Below, in pieces: positions 12,901 to 24,900 of a stretch of 64,000 nucleotides of DNA (positions are counted from its first letter, which is position 1; each line of letters opens with the position of its first letter). A program made the translations under genes and the position numbers. The notes beneath the pieces are model-generated. The model was not told the origin of the DNA, searched no databases, and was given only the letters and a program-made list of their open reading frames with translations. Source of the DNA: Leuctra nigra (taxonomy: Eukaryota > Arthropoda > Insecta > Plecoptera > Leuctridae); the NCBI GenBank assembly GCA_934045905.1, contig OW203766.1:29754309-29818308 (forward strand), given 5' to 3'.

Positions 12901-15900
12901 CTCCCAATCATCATCATAATCATCCATCCGTCGCCATTAGCCTCGCTGCAGAACAGTGCAAAGTTAAGCCCCAGACAAAAAAAAAAAAAAAAAAAAAAAA
13001 GTAACTACCTAATCGTAGATAAAAAAAAAATTATTTTGATTTTTTTTTTTGAAATCTCAAAAATTTGCACTTGTATATTTGATAGTTTTATACATATTCT
13101 TATCCTACAAAAATCTGCTTCCTAATTCATCCCAAAAAGCAAATAGAATTTTACCTCTATCCACCAACAAATTAACTCACTAGTTAAAGGCTTAACATCA
13201 TCGTGCTTCATCGTAAATGCCCATAACAGCACCAAACAAATGCGGTACTATATGGTCATGGGTCTGGATTCACAAAGAAGTATTATCTCATAATACGTAT
13301 TATCTTTTGTATTATCTTTCATTTAACAGTGTTTTTGGTATTAAATCAAAAGGTCGTATTAGCAGATACCTTTTGTGAATCCAGCCCCTGGTGTGATAGT
13401 GTCGGAGGTAGAATGAAGTTACCTGTCTGCGTCTCGCGCGTGCTGTGCGTCGGCCGACACGACACGCTCTTGTTCACCATGATGGGCCGACAGCCGACGC
13501 TCTTGTTGCGCTGCTCCTTGGGCGCAGGCGGCTTCACGATCACCTGCTGCTTGTACACCACCTGCGGCGGCTTCGCGGGCTGCAGGTTGGCATTGTTCGT
13601 CTGCACCTGCATTCAAGCAGACGTTAACCACATTGCAGCTTCAATCCTTTGAGCCAGATTTAACTTTTCATATATTTTCATACCTATATTATATGAAAAA
13701 CCATATAAAATCATATAAGTATGAAAAACCAAGATTAGTAGAGTTTGAGAGGGACCTACAACAAATCGAGTGCAGTTTGGATGGAACACAACCTTGATTT
13801 AGTCTTAAAACTTGATACTCAAAATGGTCTAACGTAGCCTCGCAGGTAGGTATATGTAGGTACACTCGCGGTCACATAAATTGCTTGCAAAATGTCAAGT
13901 TCTTTTGCAAAACTTGATTATAAGCCGAAAACAGAGGTATGATTTAGATTGTTGGATTGGAGAGTTTGATTATAAGAACCAGCCAACCACCTCAAACAAA
14001 ACTACTTTTCCATTCGACTAATATTGAAGGTAATTCGAGCTCCAACTTAATCGTTTTCTTTCAATTATTCTGACCTTGGGTGTACAAAGATTAGGTGAAG
14101 CAGCTTGTCAAAATGTTTTGTCACAGATCCATTGCAGCATGAATATTTCAATAAGTAGTAGAGCTCTACAATTCCACTTAAGATTTGGTTTAAAAACTCT
14201 GAAGCGTAGTGCGCTGGAGTGTGGACCGCTTACCTTGAGCGCTGCTTGTAGCCTGCTGTTGGGCTGCACTTGCTGGCCGTTGGGTGGAGCCAGAGAGTGT
14301 ACAGCCGTGATGACCGGCATGGCATTAGTCCCGGCCTGGTTCTCGTTCTGAGGCAGAGAGCGACGAGGCACCACGGACGACCGCTTCGGCTGGCCTGTAA
14401 CAACTTACAATGTCAGCTGTTTGCTATGTGTTGATGTCATTGTTTTTACATCGAATCAAAATAGTTTTGAGACAGCAACTGACGTTGAATTAATTTACTC
14501 TTTCAGCTTGTTTCCTATGAATGATGCAATTAACTTTAACTTTCTGCATGCATGCATGCCAGGCTGCCAGCTCTTAATTCTAGTTATGAAATATACCCAG
14601 CCCTCTCAAAAAAGTTCACTTTTTTAGTCTCAAAAGTTATGTCAAATCATGCTGAAATTTTAAAATTAACATGAAATTATGTCAAACGATTATACTTCAC
14701 CTATTCAAATTGAAGTCATATCGAAAATAAATATTTAACTGGACATGTTTGTCAAGTCAAATATTAATGTCAAGTCCAAACCCTAGTATTTTGAGTTTTC
14801 ACAATATTGACGCATATCCAAGACAGAGCTTGAGATTCTCACCAGTTGGTATGACTGGAGCGTCGGTGCCGGGCGGCAGAGTGAGCGGCGGGTTCTTGGA
14901 GTACTGCGACTGGAACGTCATGACGCAGTTGTAGGCGCAGAAGTTCCGGATGGTGGCGTCGGACATGGTGAGGTGGTACTGCGCCTGGCTGATCTTCTTG
15001 CAGTGGTCGCACTTGATCTTGCGCGACGAGATGGCGTTCACCGACACCAGGTACAGCGTCATGCACGTCAGGGAGCACATCATGATCGCCTGGCCCGACG
15101 CCATCACGCGCTTGATCATGTCGAAGTTGTACTTCTTCACCTGCAGACAATCAACACGTGCAGTCAGTCATGGAGCCCAGGAATATTCCTGTCCCAACAT
15201 TGGAAATCAACAATCATGTTGACTTCATTTTGTTATTACGTTTGCTTTTAATATGAGTATGACGTTATTTTTACTCACTGAACATTTGTTCCCACAGCCA
15301 AAGTTGGTAATATGAAGTTTTATCATGGTTTTTCTCAGTCAGAGGCAAATGATGAGAAGGTTCCCTACTAATAGGTAATGGCTGCTTCCTCCCACCTATC
15401 CTTAATCATCTCCCAATCTCATCTGGCATTGAACCCAGGAACCCGAACGTTGGGGTCGCCTACCTTGCACCAGTTGCACGGCACGATCTTCCGGTTGGCG
15501 AGGATGTAGACGTTCATGCACATCTTGGAGCAGAACGAGTGGAGCGCGTCGTTGTAGAAGACGGACGACATCTCCGTCTTCATCTTGTCCACGTACTTCT
15601 TGCACATCTCGCACTGCTCGGCTGCGGGGGAACAACAAGTGTCAACACAACACATAATTCAGTGACCGTTGACAAGTCAATACAACGGCATATTTGAACA
15701 TATTTTATACTTTCTCTTACAAATAAAGACAGGACCAATACTGTTTTCATGGGCATGGTTTTCTCAGCAATCGGGAAGAAAGCAAGGTGCAGAAATCACA
15801 CTTTATCAACACAACAATCTGAACAATTAAGAATTGTTATAATTTAGCAAAATTTCTTAAAATATCTCTTGAAAGTTTTGACCCATTTGTCTAAAAATGT

Positions 15901-18900
15901 GTAGAACATTACAACTCAATTTTGGTGATTAGCTAATTTACAAAAATCAGAGGTTGTGTTCAAAAGTCATACAGTTGATTTTAGAATAAATGTTAAAAGG
16001 TGTGGCAAATCTTAGCTCCACCAGACTAGTGAGACTTGTAGTTGGTACAAAAGGACAAAAAGCAACTGAGGTGAGAGCCAATAGGACTGACTGAAGATCA
16101 AAGGAGTCTCTAAGATGGTCTCACCCTTGTCGATCTTGTTGACGAACTTGAAGGCGGCGAAGCACGGCTCGCTGCAGAGCAGATGCTTCTTGGCGCCGAT
16201 GAGCACGCGCACCTGCACCACCTTGGCGTTCCGGCACACGTCGCACTCGTGAGTCAGCGTCGCCGGCGGCAGGTTGTTGCTCATCGAGTCGTACTTCTCC
16301 ATGCACTTCTGGGAGCAGAAGTCCTGCGGGCAGAAGATACATATGTAGATAGACATCGAATAGAAGACAATTTTCATTTAAAAAAACTTATTTCATGTGC
16401 AAAATATGCTGTGCAGTAAACAAAAAAACTGCTTTAGTTTGGAAATTTTACACAACTTGGCAACTAATTGAAGATTGAAAAAGTAACAATTTCCGTTCAA
16501 ATGGTAAGCATTTGATTGTTATGGTACCCAGTCACAAATAGTTCAAGTCAAGCTGATACTTTCGAAAGTAAATGTCACATCATTTCTAGTAGAATTAAGA
16601 AAATACGTTTTTGTAATTGTGTAATTTTCAGGAAGAAAGTTCACTTTAATTTTGGTTACTTTCCTATGTTGTTTCTTGTAAGTCAGCAGATATCTCATAT
16701 GTAATTCCAAAGAATTTTCGAACAATTTCACATTTTTAAGATATCGAAACTGTATTGGGGGCATACTGGAATTCAATCTAAATACCTAGATATTTTCATA
16801 CATATAACATAACTGTTCAACAGATATTTTCATAACATAGCTGATCAATATTTATTGTTGAATTGATTATTGTACCTACCTACTAAACTGATTTATTTCA
16901 GGCAATCAACAATCATTAAGTAAACAGATGATATAAAGATATTATGACTGCACTAGGCTTGCATGGTGGCAATGGTGTTACCTTGAACTGTCCCTTGTCG
17001 CCGACGGGAGCCAGGAAGCCCTCGGTGTTGTTGGAGATGTCCAGCTGGCAGTAGCTGCACACCTTGAGCCCCTTCTTGAACTCCTCCAGACAGCCGCTGC
17101 AGCAGAACTGGCGGATGTAGTAGCCGAAGCGGACACAGTATTTGCCCATGCTGGCGCTGGCGACGCCGCCCTTGCAGTTGGCGCAGTGCGAGCCCAGCGT
17201 GTTCTGGTACTTGGCTGCGCACACAAACACAACACTCACAGCCACGACCATCTTTAACAACCCTCGACAATTTCTTACCCTCTTAACCCGAACAATACTG
17301 TTTAGTGTTTATTATTTCTACTGGCAATACTGCAATACATTCCCAATATACTTTTTGTTAGCGTAAGTATATTTATTTGTTGATAAGGAGCTTAGACACT
17401 AGACACAATAAAATATCCAGACACTTAACAAGTTGCACTAAGAAAGACATGGTTGTTCTTAAAATAGGAAGTAGGTACAGTAAACCCTCATTATTTCGAA
17501 CTTCAATAATTCGAATTTAGGGGTAAATTCGAACTAAGTGGATGGTCCCAGTGTTCAGTATAGGCTTTACAATGTTAAATAATTTTGATAAATCGAATTT
17601 TAGGTTATTTCAAAATTCGAACTGAATTTTGGTCCCAGCCCATGTTATAACTTGCATACAGTTGTTTTAATTCGAACTTTGCAAAAGGATTGACAAAATA
17701 ATCGCGAACAAACTTCGAAAAAACAAACTCAAACTACACATTTCCAATGTTTCCAATAGCGTCACGTCACAAAGAGAGTAGTCAAACTGCTCTCTGTTGT
17801 GTTGGGGTGGGGGAAGTGTAGGTCTAGTCTCTTTAGTATACATTAGATTAGTTTAGTTTAATGGCGCGTGAACGACGAGGTTATATTGCGCACATTAATT
17901 GTTATATTTAACTTTGTTGATCATAATTGAAGGGCAAGGGGAGGGGGTCGACCTAACGGGCCCGATCCGGGGGAGTCCGGCACTGGTGGGAAGGCCAGGC
18001 CGGAATGGGGACGGACCGGGGGGTGTGAGGATTTGGGCCGGCTGAACCCGATTTCAGGGGGATCACCATCTCGAGGGGGGAGGCCGGCCCGAGGGGAACG
18101 CAAATTCAAGGGAGGGCATGGTTAGGCCGACCCTGGCTGCTCTTGGTCTGGGCCTCACCACTGATCTGTCCGGCATGGGTAACCCTTACACATGAGCATA
18201 TGCTCGCCGGCGTAGCTGCAATGGATCATTGGCCAACACAAACCCCACCACCGCGTTAAGGTGGCAGCCGTCGGGGGGTCTTTAGTATACATGTTAGCCT
18301 ACCCTGGAACACTTTAGGCGGGAATATTCAAACTTCATTCAACATTTTGAAAGCATTTGGCCGCGTATATAGTGCGAGTTAGCTTTTGAAGGCAAAAAAT
18401 AATGAATCAACATCGCGTTATATCAAATCAATAGGTATTGTACTAAAAAAATAAAATTAAATTAAAAATAATTTTTTTTTTTTTATATTTCGAACTTTTT
18501 TAATTCGAACTGGGATTTTTTGGGTCCCCTTGAATTCGAATTAACGAGGGTTTACTGTACTACTATGCACTTTTCAAAACAAAAACAACAAATCTTAATC
18601 TTTAGATCTTTTTTGTAGACAATGTTGCTATTCTAGCACAACAATTTGCCAAAAGGAAGGATGTCCAGGTGTGATTAATCAAGAAAAATCGAATATTCAA
18701 GGTCCTCTCCTTAAAAATTATGATTTCAGAGATTTTCATCACGAGTCAGAGAATAATTTCATTCTTGGGGTGTAAAGTGTTTGACTTTGTGCTTACTGGA
18801 ATCTCTCCCTTGACTTGAAATATCTCCTGTAAAACTACGGAAATTAAAATTATTGTATGTATGACAGTGAAAAGATTAGAAAGGACCTTGAAGTGGAGTC

Positions 18901-21900
18901 TCTTAGATTTAAACTTGGAAAAGAGAGGCTAAGATGGTAGGGACATATGAAGAGGATGGGAGAAGCGAGGATACCATATAGAGAGGCAGAGCGTGCAGCT
19001 ATGGGTGGCAGAAGAAAGGCAGGAAGACCTAGAACTAAATGGATGAACGGAATAGAGGCAGCCGCAGAAGAAAGAGGAGAGTGTTGGGGAGTAATTACAA
19101 CAGAGAAGTGGTGGGAAGACAGAGAGAGTTGGAGGGAACTGGTGGAAAGAGAGGAGCCTGAAGAAGTGGAAGAAGAAATTGAAGAAGTGTGGAGTGTCGG
19201 ACTTGGCAAGTCGGCTCTAAGATCACAAGTGCCCTAGAACATTGGTGGGATCATCCCACCCCCTGACCCGACAAAGTTGGAAGCAGGGTCGCGATATTTA
19301 TTTATTTATTTATGACAGGCAAATGTGTCTATCGAGAAGAAGAGGAAGAAGGAACAAAAAGAATGAGGGATGAAGACGAAGAAACTGTGGAAATAACTAC
19401 TTCTCGACAATGTTTGGGACGTGAATTGATCTCCCCGACACTCACAAAGACACTCCTCGTTGCAGTAGTCCATCGTCTCCCAGGAGAGGTTCCGGTCGTC
19501 GCCGGTGACCGCGCCTAGACACTGAGCGCACTTCCGTGTGAACCCGTCGTCGGTGACGATCACGTTGGATATCTCCGTCGGCTTGGGCTCGTTGTCCACG
19601 CGCTCGGCCAGGAATAGGTTCCTGCAGTTCACGTCGCAGATGGACTTGCGTTTGGCGCCGACGTACACCTCGTAGCTGCACAGCGTCACCTGCGCACGAG
19701 CATCGCATCACTTACAAGTCATGACAACGTGGGCTGATCAGAAAAATAGTTCTAACTCGGGGATAAATTTATAGTTACAGTGAAGTTGGCATGAGCGAAC
19801 CAATGCAACTTAATGACATTGTTTTACTTCAATTACATTTAAATTCTATCTTAGGTAGGTAGGTATCCAATTAATTAATTTTTTGATATGGATAAGAAAG
19901 ACAGTTTACATGTATTAATTACTTGACATCTGGGAATAATAAAAATTATAGTTTTGACAGAAGATTTTACTGACTTATCATGGGCCAACTGTAGAAACTA
20001 CACTCAATGGTATTTATAAGATACAACATTTTTAAACTGATATGGAAACTTTTATTGGCCAAATTATTGCACTTCACTTGGCTAATTAGTAATTTCAATA
20101 GCACCAAATGATAGGCTAAATACGAAATGTTGTATTTTAAATTTGCCTAACCTATGACTGGTGTATGTAGAGGTAGAAAGTGCTACTGCACACAATAGCA
20201 TAATAATAGCACTCACCCGACAGCACTGGAAGCACATCTGAACGGTGGGATCCACAGACGCAACTTCATCGGGTCTCAAGGTCTTCGCGCTAACTCCGTC
20301 CAGGTCGTCACGCAGTGAATCCTTCTTACTTCCTTCTGCCATAGCCTACACAATAGTACGCAGAACATTAGTTCAAGATTCACTAAGTGCGGGTGATTAA
20401 TGATTAAAGCAGAATTTGTAGAGGGTGGTGTGGTGATCATGGTGTTATTTTATTTTGAGATTTGAGGATGTTCAAGTATCAAAGTAAAAGAGCATTACTG
20501 CTTGTACCGTGGAGTACTTAATGAATCAGACTTATAATGATTCGTTGAAGTATAAAATAGTTTTTAAATCAAGAAAATAGGTAGGGGCTGTGCACAAAGG
20601 ACGTCACGCTAAATATGGGATATTTTGACACCCCCCCCCCCCTCCCCCCTGTCACGCTGTGTCACACTTTTCGAGACCCCCCCCTAAAAGGACGTCACAA
20701 ATCTACCTCTACCCCCCCTTAAATAGAATATTTTTTACTGTAAAATGTATCAGAATTTCTCGTTTTTAGCGAAATTTTCGGTCCCGACGTATCAACTGAA
20801 ATTTAAGATGCTTGAAAATATCTATATCAAAACTTGACATCCTATTGCCTCCAGTACCCCCCCCCCCCCTCCCCCTGTCACACTGTGTCTCATACTGGTG
20901 CACCCCCCCCCTCCCCCCCTGAAGCGTGACGTCCTTTATGCACAGCCCCACATGAATATAAGTAAGGTACCTACCTACCTACTAATATAATTTAGGTAGG
21001 TACCTTGTCTTGTTTTACAAATAAAAAAGGAGACTTTTTGTGCTACATAAAAAGCTCTTTTTATGCTCTTTTTATACTAGATATGCTATAAAGTGATGCA
21101 GGATGCTTTATAATGAAGTCAAATCTGTTGAATTGGTAATCAACCCACTGCAATTCGTAAAACTTGTTCCAAATTGCAACACAGCGAAGTGAAGAGACAT
21201 CCATCATGCGATTATGTAGTAGGTAGATATGATTAAAATTGAAGTTATTAAAATAATAGTGGGAATCAATTAGTGATGCCATCGGGTAGTAATTTTTGTA
21301 CCCGGGTACCCGCCAGCAGTACCCGGGCGGGTACCCGCCATCTTTAAAAAAAAAAAAAAAAAAAATTTTATTTTTTTTGGATTTTAAGATGATGGAAGAA
21401 TAAACAGTATACCTTTTGAGTTTTTAGGTATTGTTGCGCAATGGAAATAGCACAATTGAAAATAGGACTGCAGCAAATAGTGCTGCACTGTCTGAGTGGG
21501 GACCAGAGTGGTGTTGGAGGGGTAAATTAGCGTGATGATTCCCGTTGGAGAGAGGAATGGCTTGATTGTATACTCCCCTGCTCAATTGGCGCAAAAAAAC
21601 AAAATTTAATCAAAAAAAAATAATTTTTTTTTTTTTTTTTACTTTTTTACTACTCGCGGGTTATGAGTGTAACCCGGGTCTCCCATTACCCGGTTCTGAC
21701 CCGGGTATCCGGGTACCCGATGGCATCACTAGAATCAATGTATTTGCTTTTCACACCTTGATTTGAGATTCAGCTTTCTTTGCCGCTCGCCGCTGCGGCC
21801 TTGAATGTCCCGCCGGCTCCTCAGTGGCAACATCCTTCGCAGTGACGTCCTTGGTCAAACTGCCGGCGTCGACCAGCTTGATGCCCTTGCTCGGACCGAC

Positions 21901-24900
21901 GGGCTTGTCGGCGGCGGCTGCATCGGTCGCCGGCGGCAACACGCGGAATGTGTCTGGAATAATGCAGATCTCTTCGTCTCCATCGTCTGCCCCGTCCGTT
22001 GGCAGATCTTGACCTGATGATCAAATAGCAGTATGAATATTTGGCATTGATAAATAATGTACCTAATGTAGAAAACATCAAATGTACAATACAGTGCAGT
22101 AGAATGAATTTGAAATGTATATTGTTTTATACAAATGTCAAGTATGATGCCTGATAGTGGCCACAGTAGGTAATTGTTAAATTATCCCTAAAGTGCGTGT
22201 AGGTATTCAATAATTTGGTAATCAATCTCCAGGTGCTCCTTGTAGATGTACTAAGCACTTGAACTGTACAAGAGGTACTTAGGCTAGGTACCTCTAGGTA
22301 CTTCATACTTTATTTTATATACCTACCTACCTAAATTAAATTTAAGAAAAACTTAATTTATAAATCCCACAAAAGTCACCATTTGTAAGGCCCAACATTT
22401 TAAGTGTGAACCAAGAACCACCTAGAAATAAATAAATAATCACATATTCTATTCGATACTAAAATTCTGGAGAATGTGCTAATAGTATAAGATGGCCACT
22501 CACGCGAGTATGTACCCAGTGCGTGTGCGGGCAAGTCACTTGTCATGTGAATCGTATCGAGTTCAGTAAAATGTATAATTACATCGCAAAATAGTAGAAA
22601 TTGATGCCTTACCTCAGTGTCAACAATCAAAGACAATCGACATATTTCATTACAGCACACATTCATTCAAATTCTTGTGAAAACAAGATTGATTGTTGAC
22701 ACCAAGGTAGGTATTCATCAATTTCTCTTATACGATTGACATGAAAGTGAGTTGCCCGCATGCGTACTGAAGGCTCACTCGGTGGGGATATGATAACTTT
22801 TTTCGCTAGGTGGTGTTTTGCAACTTTTAGTGCCGAATAAGGTTTGTGCACAGAAAAGAAATCTTATACTAAAATAAAAATTACCTATTTAAATTCTGAA
22901 TACTTACTTGAAGTATTGGCATCTGCAGATTTAACTTGAGCATCAGGAATAGCTATGGCTGAATCGGAAGTATTTACAGCTGATTCCGCAGTCTCTGTTG
23001 CCGCTTCAGAGGTCTTCACAGCGGCGTCAGTGGTGTCCATGGGAGACTCGGCCGAATCCACACTAGGTTCCTCGTCAGCTGCATTTGCAAGGACATCATC
23101 GTCCAGCGTGACAACAGCGGGGTCAGCTGTGCTTTCAGCCACTTCGGAAGTGTCGGCAGTTGCTTGGGAACCACCGGCCAACGCATCGACGGGCTCTTGC
23201 GAGTCGTTCTTCGACGCGTTGACGACTTGCGAAGACTCGGCAGAGACGTCCAAGTTGGAGTCGTCCTCTCCCGCGAGCTCCGAGCTGGGAAGAACGTCGT
23301 CGGCGAGGTCCGATGTCTTGTCCTTGTCGGACGTGTCGTCGACGTCCATCAGCTCCTCGCAGGCAACGACTTCGGGCTCGTCCGACAGCCCGATCGGGTC
23401 TTCCTCCGTCTGACTCGCGATCTCCATCAACTCATCAGACGTGTCCACAGTCACGGGGTCTTCCAGATCTTTATCCTAGAAATAATTATAGCAAGTCTTG
23501 TACCATTACTATGATAGACAATTCATCAAACAAAGTTTAAAACTCTAAGGTAGGTACCTAATCAAAAATCATGATTAATATGTTTTTTAATACAAATTGG
23601 TACTACTACACAGAGCAAGTTGGCTTCGGAACAACTCTCTAAACTTCTATTCTAAACTACAATGGGCCATCATTCTCATTCATGACCAAGGTGAGGTCCT
23701 TTCGCAGCCTTCTCTCAGTAGATAGGCAAATGCTAGGAAGGTGTGCCTATATTAATAGGCAACAACAGCCCCTACCCACATATCATCCTTATTCCTTACC
23801 TACCTTTATTCATCAACATCAAAATAATTCATCTGTCACCACTACAATTTTAAAAATCCCTATAAAAATATTGATGGGTAGGTGTATTGAATTACCTACT
23901 AGTAGCTTCATTAACTTTTCAAATCGAAATCAAGAAGATTCTTGAAAAGCATTTTAAGCCATTAGTTAGTAGGTACCTAATAAATGCAGACCTTAATCAA
24001 GACAATTTTTAAATTGTTTATAAACAAACCTTATTAGTAGTGCTAACATCAAGGAAGTCCTGCATCTCCTGGTCGTCATCCACCTCCATCGCTGTTTCTT
24101 CTGGACCTTTAGTCCGCTCATCTTCGCTGGTTCCCGCTTCCACATCTCCCTGCACGTCACTCATAGCTTTAGACACTTCCGCTTCTTGAGAATCATCACC
24201 CAGTTGAGCTATCTCGGGAGAAGCAGGCTTGTCGGCACGGCACTCAGGAACTTCTTTCTTGTCGAGAACATTGACTGCGATGCCATCTACAGAGTCATCT
24301 TTCAGAAGTTCGTTCTCTTCGCTAATATCCAAATCTTCAGTTGGCTCTGTCAAAGGGGCACTATTTTCAGTCAAGTTCGTTGCAACATTATCAGTTGAAA
24401 GTTGAGTTTCCTCATTAGCATTAAAGCCATCAGCATCATCATCTTGAGGCGCATCTTTCAGAAGTTCATCCTCTTCGATAATGTTCGTTGAACTGGCATC
24501 TTGTGAAGTGTCTTTCTGTTCTAGAGGCGCATCCTCCAGAAGCTGGTCCTCATCAACTCTGGGCTCCTCGCTGATCTTAGAATCTGCTGCATCAGAGATG
24601 CTCGACTTCTCACCTATCAGTTCGGATGTAGTCCCGGTATCGTCACTAACATTTTGTAAATCGGATGTAAGATCATTATCTTCAGTTGGTTTGAGATGGC
24701 ATTCATCTTCAGAATGTTCGTCTTTAACTGCTGCAGACGTTTCGGTTATAGAATCATCGACTGCTGCGACTAAATCACATGGCAAGCTTGGTTCAACAGG
24801 TGCATCGTTGGCTGTAGCTGTGAGAAGTTCTGAAGCATCGACACTGTCTGTAGCTGTGAGAAGTTCTGAAGCATCAACATTGTCTGTAGCTGTGAGGTGT

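Noticed and set aside
12823..13125. 100-codon frame at the SINE (also 60041-60259)
   Set aside because: A translation of the SINE body and its A-tail.
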